Positions 35,444 to 45,085 of a stretch of DNA of 64,000 nt are shown here, one piece after another. Positions within the stretch are counted from its first letter, which is position 1. Each line of letters starts with the position of its first letter. A program made the translations under genes and the position numbers. The stretch is taken from contig CAYWNA010000028.1 in the NCBI GenBank assembly GCA_964459305.1, positions 1 to 64,000 on the forward strand. Direction: 5' to 3'. Below the pieces are notes generated by a model. That model saw only the letters and a program-made list of their open reading frames with translations. It had not been told where the DNA came from and did no database searches. Source of the stretch: CAYWNA01 sp964459305 (GTDB lineage: Bacteria > Planctomycetota > Planctomycetia > Pirellulales > Pirellulaceae).

Positions 35444-35544
35444 GGCTCTGTTTCAGAACTCATAATCCGCCGTCGCTGCGTTCGCCAGAACGCGGGGATT
35501 TCCGCACTCTGGCGAGTGCAGCTACGGGTTCCAAAACAGAGCCT
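35443..35544. repeat. Small inverted-repeat element with GTAGC-hairpin core
   Basis: About 102 bp. The outer ends AGGCTCTGTTTCAGAAC and, reversed, AGGCTCTGTTTTGGAAC are near-identical. The inner arms 35472-35495 and 35502-35525 fold as GCGTTC-GCCA-GAACGC and GCACTC-GCCA-GAGTGC behind a GT(A/C)GCT foot. The left end begins at the last base of the upstream stop codon. Confidence 0.8.
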
Positions 35545-35579
35545 AGTTGCCATCGCCCGCGTTGACGAGCCGGGCTTGC

Positions 35580-36689
35580 TTATTCGACCGACTCGGCCAC
35601 TGCATAGGACCCGAGGATTTCCAGACGCACCGTCTTGCGAGCGAGGGCCGTCAACGCCCGTTTTACCTTCGTATCGTCCTGGTGCCCTTCCATCTCGACG
35701 AAGAACAGATACTCGTTCTTCGTGCCGGGCATGGGGAAGGACTCGATCCAGGTCAGATTGAGTCGGTTGCGCTTGAAGATTGCGGTCGCATCAGCCAGCG
35801 AGCCGGGTGTGTGCCCAAGCTCGAACATCGCTGCTGTCTTATCCCGACCCGTACGCCGGCCCTCGTGGTCGCTGATCACGGCGAATCGGGTGATGTTGTT
35901 CTTGTTGTCTTCGATATTCTCGGCGATGACGTTCAGCCCATAGCTGACCGCGGCTTGCATGCTGGCGATTGCGGCCGCTCCGTACTTCTCTGCGGCCAAC
36001 TGGGCAGCCGCGGAGGTGCTGGTCATTTCCACGGTGCGAGCCAGGGGCAGATGCTTTGACAGCCATTCCCGACACTGGGACAACGCTTGCGGCTTGCTGT
36101 ACACTTCCTTGATTTCGCCGCGCTCACACTTGCCCAACAGGTGGTGATGGATTCGCAACTGCACCTCGCCGCAGATCCGTACGGGAAGACGAGTGAACAT
36201 GCCCAAAGTGTCGACCACACGTCCGTCGGTCGAGTTTTCGATAGGCACGATGCCGAAGTCGACGTGGGCCCGGTTCAGTTCTTCGAAAACGGCCGGAATA
36301 GTCGCGACAGGAACTAATTCGGCGCCTGTTCCGAATCTCTCGATGGCCGCCAAATGACTGTAACTGTACGTCGGCCCCAGATAGGCGACTCGCAACGGTT
36401 TTAGCAGCGACCGTGTGCCGCTGAGCAATTCACGGAAGATCGCGCGAATGCAACGCTCGCTGAGCGGCCCCCTGGTCGCACCGGCCACCTGCCGGAGCGT
36501 TTGCTGCTCGACCTCCACATCGTAGATCGGCTCGCCCTCAGCATGCCGCATCCGCGACATTTTCTCGCTCAGCTTGGCGTGTTCATTAAGTTGTTTCACC
36601 AAGTCTCGACTGAGTTTGTCGACCTTCCTCCTCAGTTCCTTGGCGGTTGCCTGCGAGGCCCTTTTCTTCGGCACTGTGCTTTTTGCCAT
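35580..36689 (-). CDS. pheA: Bifunctional chorismate mutase/prephenate dehydratase (P-protein)
   Basis: Makes phenylpyruvate for phenylalanine synthesis. The N-terminal AroQ-like helical domain (about 15-85) is followed by the prephenate dehydratase domain starting LRVAYLGPTYSYSHLAA, with PIENSTDGRVVDTL and the catalytic TST motif in VEMTSTSAAAQLA. A C-terminal ACT domain binds phenylalanine (GHTPGSLADA and ESFPMPGTKNEYLFFVE; the usual ESRP is ESFP here). In the mutase domain the usual catalytic Arg of the NERA segment is His (LNEHAKLSEKM), so mutase activity is doubtful. It is divergent from dnaK and ends close to a palindromic element. Confidence 0.92.
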   Translation of the reverse strand: MAKSTVPKKRASQATAKELRRKVDKLSRDLVKQLNEHAKLSEKMSRMRHAEGEPIYDVEVEQQTLRQVAGATRGPLSERCIRAIFRELLSGTRSLLKPLRVAYLGPTYSYSHLAAIERFGTGAELVPVATIPAVFEELNRAHVDFGIVPIENSTDGRVVDTLGMFTRLPVRICGEVQLRIHHHLLGKCERGEIKEVYSKPQALSQCREWLSKHLPLARTVEMTSTSAAAQLAAEKYGAAAIASMQAAVSYGLNVIAENIEDNKNNITRFAVISDHEGRRTGRDKTAAMFELGHTPGSLADATAIFKRNRLNLTWIESFPMPGTKNEYLFFVEMEGHQDDTKVKRALTALARKTVRLEILGSYAVAESVE

Positions 36690-37101
36690 TTCGGAAAAGC
36701 CCTACTTTCAAGCGGTGAATTCAAGCTAGGGAAGCGGAAATCTGCCCGCGCGTAGATGATAGCTTGGCGACGGTACATCCGAAACCCGTCGGATTACCCA
36801 AAACATCGGTAGATTACGGTGACCTGAGAAGCTGTGCTGCGGCGTGCCAAAATGGCAGACGCCGGACGGCTTTACCTGACCAACAATCGAGCCCTCATCG
36901 CCACGGTTTCCGTAACCCTTTGGTATTAAACGCGTTGCATAACGCCGTGAGCATCCGTGGCAACGCTGGCACGCTCTTTGCTATGGGTACTCCCGGCCCA
37001 CGCAGTGAGAGCGTGCGGCCTTACTGGCCTGATAGATATCCTGCCTCACTGGCTGGGGCAGATTGGAGAACTTTGGATTACCGCAGCAAAGGAGCGTTCT
37101 G
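36690..37101. other. Intergenic region upstream of dnaK
   Basis: No gene found. I looked for a CIRCE element and for a sigma32-type promoter in front of dnaK and saw neither in recognisable form. An AAAGGAG ribosome binding site for dnaK lies at 37088-37094. Confidence 0.5.
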
Positions 37102-39042
37102 ATGGCTCAGGGCGAGAAGATTATTGGGATCGACTTGGGAACGACAAACTCAGTGGTCGCCGTAGTGGAGGGCACGGAAGCCAAGGTGATACCAAATGCA
37201 GAGGGGAATCGACTTACCCCTAGTGTAGTGGCTTACACTGACAAGGGTGAGACGCTGGTGGGCGAACCGGCTCGACGGCAAGCTGTCACCAATCCCCATC
37301 GCACCGTCTACTCGATCAAGCGGTTCATGGGACGCCGGCACAACGAAGTCCAGAATGAAGAAAAGATGGTCCCGTACAAGGTCGTGGGCGGCCCGACGGA
37401 GTACGTGAACGTGGACATTGACGGCGAGCAGCACACGCCGCAGGAGGTTTCGGCCAAGACCCTGCGCAAGCTGAAAGAGGCCGCCGAGGCCTACCTGGGT
37501 CACAAGGTCAACAAAGCCGTGATCACGACACCGGCTTACTTCAACGATTCTCAGCGACAGGCCACCAAAGATGCAGGACAAATCGCCGGCCTGGAGGTCG
37601 CGCGTATCATCAACGAACCGACCGCAGCCGCGATGGCGTATGGGCTGGCGAGGGGAAAGAACGAGAGAATCGTTGTCTTCGACCTGGGTGGTGGAACGTT
37701 CGACGTCTCCATCTTGAAGGTGGATGAGGAAGAAGGCCACAAGGTGTTCGAGGTGGTTAGCACCAGTGGTGATACCCACCTGGGCGGCGATGATTTCGAT
37801 GAAGAACTGATCCACTACGTCGCCGAGGGATTCAAGAAGGAAAACGGAGTCGACCTTCGGCAGGACACAATGGCTCTGCAGCGACTGCAAGAGGCCTGTG
37901 AGAAAGCGAAACGTGAACTCAGTAGTGTTCCGCAAACGGACATCAACCTGCCGTTCATCACCGCCGATGCGTCGGGGCCAAAGCATCTGCAGGTCACGAT
38001 CACTCGCTCGAAATTCGAGGAGTTGATCGATCCTCTGGTCGAGCGCTGTCGGGGCCCGATTCAGCAGGCGCTGAAGGACGCAAAGTTCTCGCCCAGCGAC
38101 ATCGACGAGATTGTGCTAGTTGGCGGTTCGACACGTTTGCCCAAAGTACAAGCGATGGTCAAGGATATCTTTGGCAAGGAGCCTCACAAGGGCGTCAACC
38201 CGGATGAAGTCGTCGCAGTCGGCGCAGCCATCCAGGGCAGCGTGCTGGCTGGCGACCGAAAGGACGTGCTGCTTTTGGACGTGACGCCGTTGACGCTGGG
38301 CATCGAGACCGAAGGTGGAGTGTTCACACCGTTGGTCGAGAGAAACACCACCATTCCCACGGAAAAAAAGCAAGTCTTCAGTACGGCTGCCGACAACCAA
38401 CCAGCGGTTACGGTCAAGGTGCACCAGGGCGAGCGAAAAATGGCGTCCAGCAATCGCTTGCTTGGCGAATTTAACTTGGAGGGTCTCCCACCGGCTCCGC
38501 GCGGCATGCCCCAGATCGAAGTCAAGTTCGATATCGATCAGAATGGCATCTTGAACGTTTCGGCCAAGGACCTGGGAACTGGCAAAGAGGCGTCCGTGCG
38601 CATCGAACAGTCCGCGGGCCTCTCTGATACCGAAATCGAACGGATGCGCAAAGACGCAGAAGAACACGCCGATGAGGACAAGCAACGGTTCGAACTGGTC
38701 GAAGCGCGGAACCAAGCCGATCAGATGTGCTATCAGCTCGAGAAGCTGATGAAAGAGAACGATGAGAAGTTGGGCGATTCCGACAAGGAGCCGCTGACGA
38801 AGGCCATTGAAAAAGTGCGCGAAGTGGCCAAAGGCGAAGACACGCAGGCGATCAAGTCGGCCGTGGAAGAATTGGAGCAAGCGTCACACGCTCTTAGCAA
38901 GGTGCTTTACGAGAAAGCCCAGGCCGAGCAGGCCCCCGGCGCCGATGGCGATGCAGACGCCTGTAGCGGCGGCGGTGCCGACGCGGGTGGCGGAGGTGAT
39001 GACGACGCCATTGATGCCGAGTTTGAAGTCAAAGACGAATAG
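37102..39042 (+). CDS. dnaK: Hsp70 chaperone DnaK
   Basis: ATP-driven folding chaperone, 646 residues. The start at 37102 (MAQGEKIIGIDLGTTNSVVA) has AAAGGAG eight bases upstream. The nucleotide-binding domain has NEPTAAAMAYG, VFDLGGGTFDVSIL and EIVLVGGSTRLPKVQ. The substrate domain begins after LLLDVTPLTLGIET, and the C-terminal lid ends in a Gly/Asp-rich tail closing with AIDAEFEVKDE, the usual DnaK terminus. The protein is complete. No dnaJ or grpE is adjacent. ClpB follows 102 bases downstream on the same strand, making a disaggregase pair. Confidence 0.97.
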   Translation: MAQGEKIIGIDLGTTNSVVAVVEGTEAKVIPNAEGNRLTPSVVAYTDKGETLVGEPARRQAVTNPHRTVYSIKRFMGRRHNEVQNEEKMVPYKVVGGPTEYVNVDIDGEQHTPQEVSAKTLRKLKEAAEAYLGHKVNKAVITTPAYFNDSQRQATKDAGQIAGLEVARIINEPTAAAMAYGLARGKNERIVVFDLGGGTFDVSILKVDEEEGHKVFEVVSTSGDTHLGGDDFDEELIHYVAEGFKKENGVDLRQDTMALQRLQEACEKAKRELSSVPQTDINLPFITADASGPKHLQVTITRSKFEELIDPLVERCRGPIQQALKDAKFSPSDIDEIVLVGGSTRLPKVQAMVKDIFGKEPHKGVNPDEVVAVGAAIQGSVLAGDRKDVLLLDVTPLTLGIETEGGVFTPLVERNTTIPTEKKQVFSTAADNQPAVTVKVHQGERKMASSNRLLGEFNLEGLPPAPRGMPQIEVKFDIDQNGILNVSAKDLGTGKEASVRIEQSAGLSDTEIERMRKDAEEHADEDKQRFELVEARNQADQMCYQLEKLMKENDEKLGDSDKEPLTKAIEKVREVAKGEDTQAIKSAVEELEQASHALSKVLYEKAQAEQAPGADGDADACSGGGADAGGGGDDDAIDAEFEVKDE

Positions 39043-39144
39043 TTCGTCAATCACCGTCACTGATCCCACATCCAGGCGTTTCCCTGTTGTTCAGATTCTG
39101 CGCAAGGACTGCGCGCTGTCTCTGATTGGAGAGGGGCCAAGGAA

Positions 39145-41811
39145 ATGACTTTTCGATTCGACAAACTGACTGTCAAAGCCCAGGAAGCTGTTGCCGGAGC
39201 CCAGACGCTCGCAAGCGAAAAGGGGCATCCGGAGATCGACTCGCTGCATTTGCTGTCCGCCGTGGTGTCCGAAAACGAAGGCATCGTCGGGCCGATACTG
39301 GAGAAAATCGGCGTCAATTGCGAGCAACTGCGGGACATGATCGGTTCAGAATTGTCTCGCCTTCCCAAGGTATCGGGCGGCTCGACACCGCAACCCAATC
39401 AAGCCCTTGTTCAAGTCCTGCAAGCGTCTATGCGCGGAGCGGAAGCGATGAAGGACGAGTTCATTTCGACCGAGCACGTGCTTCTGGCTCTCTCGAAGGC
39501 GGATTGTCGAGCGAAGAGCCTACTCGAATTGAATGGCGTCCGCGGAAACGACATCCTCACCGGACTGCAGTCGATCCGCGGTAGCAGCCGAGTCACCGAT
39601 CAGAACCCGGAAGACAAGTTCCAGGCACTCGAGCGCTACGGCATCGACCTAGTCGAACGAGCCAGTCAGGGAAAACTGGATCCCGTCATCGGACGCGACA
39701 CGGAGATACGGCGCGTGATCCAAGTGCTGTCGCGCCGCACCAAGAACAACCCAGTGCTGATCGGCGAGCCGGGCGTCGGAAAGACAGCCATCGCCGAGGG
39801 GCTGGCTTTGCGAATCGTTCAAGGCGACGTGCCGCAGAGCCTGAAAAACAGACGCATCGTCGCCTTGGACATGGGCGCGTTAGTGGCCGGCACCAAGTAT
39901 CGCGGTGAATTCGAAGACCGCTTGAAAGCAGTCTTGCGAGAAGTTGAGGATGCCGGTGGCAACGTGATGCTGTTCATCGATGAATTGCACACGGTCGTTG
40001 GTGCAGGCCGTGCCGAAGGCGGATCGGATGCGGCTAATCTGCTCAAGCCCGCCTTGGCCCGCGGCGAACTACGCTGCATTGGCGCAACGACGCTGGATGA
40101 ATATCGCAAGTACATTGAAAAAGACGCTGCTCTGGAACGACGCTTTCAGCCCGTCTACGTTGGCGAACCGTCGGTCGAGGACACCATCGCGATATTGCGA
40201 GGACTGAAACCACGCTACGAGACGCACCATGGCGTGAAAATCAAAGACTCGGCGCTGGTGGCAGCAGCAGAACTGTCCCATCGCTACATCACCGACCGGT
40301 TCCTGCCGGACAAGGGCATCGACCTGGTTGATGAAGCTGCCAGCCGTCTGGCCATGGAACTGGAGAGCGTCCCCACGGAAATCGATGAAGTTCAGCGCCG
40401 GCTGCGTCAGTTGGAACTGGCCGCGCGGCAGTTGGCCGACGAAACGGAGGAGACGGCCCAGGACAAACTAGCGGAGATCGAGGCGGAGATCGACGGGCTG
40501 AAACACAAGGAGGCCAGCTTGCGCGAGCAGTGGGAAGCGGAGAAGTTGGGGCTGGGAGACATCCAGAAGGTTCGCCAAGAAGCCGAAGAGGTTGATCTAG
40601 AGTTCGCTCAACTGGATACCGCCATTAAGGAGAAGCAGTCGTCCGGCTTTCCAGTCAGCGAGGAAGACTACCAGCGACTCTACGAAATGGACGTCAAACG
40701 CCGTCAACTGGACCACAGAATCGAAGCCGAAGGGAACGGCGCGGTCCAACAGCCATCCGAACGGCGACTGCTGCGTCAGGAGGTCACCGAGGAAGAGATT
40801 GCGGAGGTGGTCAGCGCGTGGACTGGGGTGCCTGTCGCGCGAATGATGGAAACCGAAAGAGCCAAGCTGCTGGTGTTGGAGGAACGCATCCATCAGCGAC
40901 TGGTCGGTCAAGACGAAGCCGTTGAGGCCGTCGCCAATGCGGTGCGTCGCAGCCGCAGCGGCCTTCAAGATCCAAATCGCCCGATCGGCTCGTTCCTGTT
41001 CCTTGGGCCAACCGGCGTTGGAAAGACGGAACTGTGCAAGGCGCTTGCCGAAGTGATGTTCGACGACGAAAACGCCATGGTCCGTTTGGACATGAGCGAG
41101 TTCATGGAGCGGCACACCGTCAGCCGTCTGATCGGCGCACCGCCAGGATACGTGGGCTATGAAGAGGGCGGTAAGCTGACCGAAGCAGTTCGCCGACGAC
41201 CCTATTGCGTGATTCTGTTGGATGAAATGGAAAAGGCCCACGGTGACGTCTTTAACATCCTGCTTCAACTGTTGGACGACGGTCGATTGAGCGACAATCA
41301 CGGCCATACGGTCGATTTCACCAATGCGATTGTGGTGATGACCAGCAACATCGGCAGCCAACTGATCCAGCAAGTCGCACAGGAGGGGGGCGACGAGGAA
41401 GAGATTCGAGAGACCGTGGCGGAAGCTCTGAAATCGAGATTCCTACCAGAGTTTCTAAACCGAATCGATGAGACGATTATATTCCACTCGCTGAACCGCA
41501 CCGAGATCCGGCGAATCGTTGACCTGCAAGTTCGGCTGCTTGAACGGAAGTTGTTGACGCAGGACGTCTCGCTGACGGTTACCGACGTAGCCCGCGACGC
41601 GATCGCCGCTCAGGGATACGATCCAACCTACGGTGCGCGGCCGCTGAAACGACTCATCCAGCAACGCATCCAAAATCCGCTGGCAACGGAACTGCTGAAA
41701 GGCGAGATTGCAGAGGGCGGCGGTGTCACGGTCGCCTGCCAACACGGCGAGTTCACGTTCGAAGCATCGGACGCCCAGGGAACGGCCATCGAGACGGTCT
41801 CTGTCGGGTAG
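39145..41811 (+). CDS. clpB: ATP-dependent disaggregase ClpB
   Basis: Hexameric AAA+ disaggregase that acts with DnaK on aggregates. The 888 residues contain an N-terminal repeat domain, Walker A1 GEPGVGKTAIAEG, Walker B1 LFIDELH, a coiled-coil middle domain (about 410-530) with acidic helices, Walker A2 GPTGVGKTELCKA, and the LDMSEFMERHTVSRLIGAPP segment. The ATG follows AAGGA. The dnaK-clpB order suggests joint heat-shock control, though no operator was recognised. A stem-loop terminator lies about 70 bases after the stop. Confidence 0.97.
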   Translation: MTFRFDKLTVKAQEAVAGAQTLASEKGHPEIDSLHLLSAVVSENEGIVGPILEKIGVNCEQLRDMIGSELSRLPKVSGGSTPQPNQALVQVLQASMRGAEAMKDEFISTEHVLLALSKADCRAKSLLELNGVRGNDILTGLQSIRGSSRVTDQNPEDKFQALERYGIDLVERASQGKLDPVIGRDTEIRRVIQVLSRRTKNNPVLIGEPGVGKTAIAEGLALRIVQGDVPQSLKNRRIVALDMGALVAGTKYRGEFEDRLKAVLREVEDAGGNVMLFIDELHTVVGAGRAEGGSDAANLLKPALARGELRCIGATTLDEYRKYIEKDAALERRFQPVYVGEPSVEDTIAILRGLKPRYETHHGVKIKDSALVAAAELSHRYITDRFLPDKGIDLVDEAASRLAMELESVPTEIDEVQRRLRQLELAARQLADETEETAQDKLAEIEAEIDGLKHKEASLREQWEAEKLGLGDIQKVRQEAEEVDLEFAQLDTAIKEKQSSGFPVSEEDYQRLYEMDVKRRQLDHRIEAEGNGAVQQPSERRLLRQEVTEEEIAEVVSAWTGVPVARMMETERAKLLVLEERIHQRLVGQDEAVEAVANAVRRSRSGLQDPNRPIGSFLFLGPTGVGKTELCKALAEVMFDDENAMVRLDMSEFMERHTVSRLIGAPPGYVGYEEGGKLTEAVRRRPYCVILLDEMEKAHGDVFNILLQLLDDGRLSDNHGHTVDFTNAIVVMTSNIGSQLIQQVAQEGGDEEEIRETVAEALKSRFLPEFLNRIDETIIFHSLNRTEIRRIVDLQVRLLERKLLTQDVSLTVTDVARDAIAAQGYDPTYGARPLKRLIQQRIQNPLATELLKGEIAEGGGVTVACQHGEFTFEASDAQGTAIETVSVG

Positions 41812-41882
41812 GTCTCCCAGAACGAGCCTTCGTGGCCCAAGCCAGAACTTGTTCGTTCCTTTTCCTTGCGAGCGCTCTCCGG

Positions 41883-41911
41883 CAGCCCAACTGACGTATT
41901 CAGTTGGGCTG
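41883..41911 (+). terminator. Stem-loop terminator after clpB
   Basis: A perfect 12-bp inverted repeat, CAGCCCAACTGA and TCAGTTGGGCTG, with a 5-base loop, is followed by TCTTCGTTCT. The downstream gene is on the opposite strand, so the hairpin may end both transcripts. The T-run is weak. Confidence 0.7.
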
Positions 41912-42036
41912 TCTTCGTTCTGGCCGGCGAGGCCGAGTGAAGACTTGAGGACGCGGAACGCGGATCCCTTCTGTTAAGCGGCTGCATTCTCCGGAAGTTC
42001 AGAACCCCAAGCCGCGCATTCCCCTCAAAGTACCAC

Positions 42037-42933
42037 TTAGTACCTGCCAACAACATCGCGCGCGGCGCGAGTACACAACGCGCGATAGACCTGCGTGTCG
42101 ATCGATTCGTGGACGAGTTTCACGGATCCATCCGCGGCCAGGAACTGCGTGCCTGCTGGATGAAGGCTGCTGAAGTTGTGCGTGTAGTGCTCCTCGTCCA
42201 GTTCTGAGTTTGGCGGGAAAGTCGCAACGCCAACGATGCGAGCGGGGGCGTGCTCGCCACCGCTTACCATGCCGACCCACGTTGAGTAGGATCGCTTGGA
42301 CGTTCGCTCCCCAACGACGAATGTCTGGCTGGCACCATCAAGGAAATCTGCGAAGCGACGGCCGTGCTGATGAATGAAAGCCCCGTCTGGCTTGGCTCCA
42401 TGCTCGTAGACGTCGTGGGGATCCATCGTCCCAAACACGCCAATGTAGTTCCCCGTGGCCAACTCGATATCGGACCAACTGCCGCGAATCGGCGGTTCGC
42501 CAGAGTCGCCGTGAAGAATAAACGTGTCTCTCCCGATGTCTGAGGCGCAACGATAGACGTCCAGGGGAGTCACGCGACCTTCGGCATTCAGTGGGTGTGT
42601 AATCGGAAGCCCGAAATGAAGTTTCTCCTCGTGTAGAGCAGTCTGTTCCAGGTACGGCAAGACGGTAGAAGCCCATCCCCATCCCGGCTCGCCCCACCAG
42701 TGTGGCTGACCGGTGTTCGGATCTTGCGCAAGCCAACCAGCCGGAAGCTGGCGGAACGTGTCGTGATATAGATGCAGCCCCACCCCGATTTGCTTGAGGT
42801 TGTTATTGCACGACGTGCGCCGTGCAGCCTCACGGGCCATCTGCACGGCTGGTAGCAACAGTGCCACGAGTATTCCAATGATGGCAATGACGACAAGTAG
42901 CTCGACTAACGTAAAACCTTTTCTGTAACGCAT
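42037..42933 (-). CDS. DUF1559 pseudopilin-like protein
   Basis: A planctomycete-type secreted or pilus-like protein of 298 residues. The N-terminus has the type IV prepilin processing site (RKGFTLVELLVVIAIIGILV, cleavage before F with E5) and a hydrophobic helix. CNNNLKQIGVGLHLYHD and a C-terminal FLAADGSVKLVHESID are DUF1559 marks. The start is ATG 42933 behind GAGGAG; the longer frame upstream has no matching features. The middle contains beta-rich sequence with two cysteines. Function in these bacteria is unknown; large paralog families are normal. Confidence 0.93.
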   Translation of the reverse strand: MRYRKGFTLVELLVVIAIIGILVALLLPAVQMAREAARRTSCNNNLKQIGVGLHLYHDTFRQLPAGWLAQDPNTGQPHWWGEPGWGWASTVLPYLEQTALHEEKLHFGLPITHPLNAEGRVTPLDVYRCASDIGRDTFILHGDSGEPPIRGSWSDIELATGNYIGVFGTMDPHDVYEHGAKPDGAFIHQHGRRFADFLDGASQTFVVGERTSKRSYSTWVGMVSGGEHAPARIVGVATFPPNSELDEEHYTHNFSSLHPAGTQFLAADGSVKLVHESIDTQVYRALCTRAARDVVGRY

Positions 42934-43104
42934 GACGCGGACTCCTCTCGATTGATTGACCGGACAACACTGACGGCGTTCGGCCTGCCTCTTTCGCCAA
43001 TCTAGTGCGAATCTACGAACGGACTTTCCGACTCGCAAGAGCATCCAGACTACGTAGCGGGTGCGCATGTAGAGCGGCGCGAACGCTTGACAAAAATGTC
43101 AGCG

Positions 43105-43488
43105 CTAGACCGGAGGCGCGCGGGCGTGATGTGACTTGGGCGGCGATGCAATATCAGTCGCTGCCAGCGCCGAATCGAGAACCTCGACGGCCTCGCTGAT
43201 GAGCGGCAACTCGACCAAGGCGACCGGCAACGGCCGCTCGGCAAGATACCGGCACACGAGACACTGATCCTCATCGTGCATCGGCGCGGGCGACCGAGAC
43301 GGCGGCGGCTTGGGATGCGGATGAACGCCACCGCAGCATTGGCGTTCTTCGTGATGGCACGATCCATCCGACGGTTGATGGGCACAGCCCTCTCCGCAGT
43401 GATGGTGAGCCACACCGACGAGCATCGTCCCGGCCAAGGAGAGCGCCGAGAGCAGGAATGCGAATTGTTGAGTGCGTGTTCGAGTCAT
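43105..43488 (-). CDS. Small exported Cys/His-rich protein
   Basis: A 127-residue protein with a signal peptide (MTRTRTQQFAFLLSALSLAG) and a mature part dense in metal-ligand residues: AHHHCGEGCAHQ, CHHEERQCCGG and DEDQCLVCRYLAE. The CxxC pair and the His-Cys clusters suggest metal binding (zinc, copper or similar) in the periplasm, but no known family is firmly recognised; it resembles short planctomycete proteins with a CxVCxxL motif. It is a single gene, upstream of the DUF1559 gene on the same strand by about 170 bases. No ribosome binding site is convincing. Confidence 0.6.
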   Translation of the reverse strand: MTRTRTQQFAFLLSALSLAGTMLVGVAHHHCGEGCAHQPSDGSCHHEERQCCGGVHPHPKPPPSRSPAPMHDEDQCLVCRYLAERPLPVALVELPLISEAVEVLDSALAATDIASPPKSHHARAPPV

Positions 43489-43762
43489 TGCACCAATAGA
43501 AAACTACCTAATCGACCTACCTTCAATCATTATGCAAGAACACGGGGAATGTCAATAGATTACTGACGCGTTCGGCAGCTTTCGTCGCAATATTACGCTT
43601 TCTTCATGCTTTGCGGCCCCTGCCCGTTCTGCACAGAGGGTACTCCTTGCCAGATGCGCAGCCCACGCTTGCTTAGGACGGAAAGGGCAATTATGCTCAG
43701 TCTCTTGTCAGGGCAAGCCTTGATTTACGTTCGTCTCAGACCAGCCAGAGGAAACGACTGCC

Positions 43763-45046
43763 ATGTCAGAAGCACTACGCGAGCGCATCTTCAATGAAAT
43801 TGACTCCTTGGTCCTGATCGATCCACACACGCACATCAACGCACTCAGTCCTGCATCAACGACGCTGGCAGACATACTTGGATACCACTACTACACGGAG
43901 CTAGCCCACTCGGCCGGCATGCCAAAGGATCAGATCGAGGAACCGGGGCTGGACCCTGAAGAGAAGTGCGCTCGGCTGATCGCCAATCTCGGGCCGATTG
44001 AGAATACGATCCAATACAGTTGGTTTGTCGAGATGGTACAAGCATTCTTTGGATTCGAGGGGGATTGGATCACTCCGGCCAACTGGGAGCCCGTCTACGA
44101 AGCGGCCGCCGAGAAGATGGCCGCGGACGACTGGGCGGATCAAGTGCTGCGGCAGAGCAAACTGGATGCGGTCTTTCTGACCAATGATTTCGATGATCCG
44201 TTAGACGGATTCGATACGAGCGTCTATATTCCATGCCTGCGGACCGACGATTTGGTGTTTCAATTGGCAAAGCCGGACGTTCGCGAGCGTTTGGAGAAAG
44301 CGTCCGGTACCTCGGTCAGCGACGCGGATTCGCTGTGGACGGCCATTGGCAAGTTGTTCGACCATTTCACGTCGAAGAACGCAAAGGCTTGCGCGATCAG
44401 TCTGCCGCCAAACTTCGCGCCCACAAAGGTGGGGAAGGGACGCGCCGATACGGCGGTTTCCGAAGTCTGTTCGAAGGGCCTGGAGGCCCACTCGTCGCAT
44501 CATCAAGCCCTGTCGCATTATGTATTCTGGACGCTGGCCGAATTCTGTGCGGAATACAAATTGCCGTTCGACCTGATGATCGGCGTCAACCGCGGCGTAT
44601 ACGAGGCTGGTGTTTTTCAGGGCCAGGACTTGTACGATAGCCGCGTGTCTTTGATCCAGTACAAGGAGCTATTGAACGGCTTCCCGCAAGTGACGTTTCC
44701 CATCTCTGTGCTGGCCAGTGTGACAAACCAGGAGTTGGTGAGTTACGCCTGGATTTTCCCCAACGTGGTGGCCAACGGCCACTGGTGGTATTCCAACACT
44801 CCGGCTTTTATCGAGCACGATCTATGCGCAAGGCTGGAAGCCGTGCCGCGCACGAAACAAATCGGTTACTATAGCGACATGTACAAGCTGGAATTCGCGT
44901 TGCCAAAATTCAGTATGTACAAACGTATTCTGGCCAAAGTGCTGGCTGAGCGGTTTGTCGTCGATCGTGGTTGGAGCGAAGAGCACGCGATTGGGTTGGG
45001 CAAACGCGTATTGCGACAGAACGTGGAAGCCGTGTTCGATGTGTAG
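43763..45046 (+). CDS. Glucuronate (uronate) isomerase-like amidohydrolase
   Basis: A 427-residue member of the UxaC-type amidohydrolase family, which interconverts aldo- and ketohexuronates. The metal-binding start motif is LIDPHTHINALSP. Long helical segments include LADILGYHYYTELAHSAG, and the C-terminus contains YYSDMYKLEFALPKFSMYKR and LGKRVLRQNVEAVF as in UxaC-like proteins. The start follows AGAGGA. Sequence differs enough from proteobacterial UxaC that the substrate may be another sugar acid. It is followed 39 bases later by the comF gene, apparently unrelated. Confidence 0.82.
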   Translation: MSEALRERIFNEIDSLVLIDPHTHINALSPASTTLADILGYHYYTELAHSAGMPKDQIEEPGLDPEEKCARLIANLGPIENTIQYSWFVEMVQAFFGFEGDWITPANWEPVYEAAAEKMAADDWADQVLRQSKLDAVFLTNDFDDPLDGFDTSVYIPCLRTDDLVFQLAKPDVRERLEKASGTSVSDADSLWTAIGKLFDHFTSKNAKACAISLPPNFAPTKVGKGRADTAVSEVCSKGLEAHSSHHQALSHYVFWTLAEFCAEYKLPFDLMIGVNRGVYEAGVFQGQDLYDSRVSLIQYKELLNGFPQVTFPISVLASVTNQELVSYAWIFPNVVANGHWWYSNTPAFIEHDLCARLEAVPRTKQIGYYSDMYKLEFALPKFSMYKRILAKVLAERFVVDRGWSEEHAIGLGKRVLRQNVEAVFDV

Positions 45047-45085
45047 GACGAATCCTAGTTCAGACGTAACTACCCAAGTTCGAGC

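Noticed and set aside
36690..37101. CIRCE or sigma32 promoter upstream of dnaK
   Set aside because: No TTAGCACTC/GAGTGCTAA palindrome and no acceptable sigma32 -35/-10 pair was seen.
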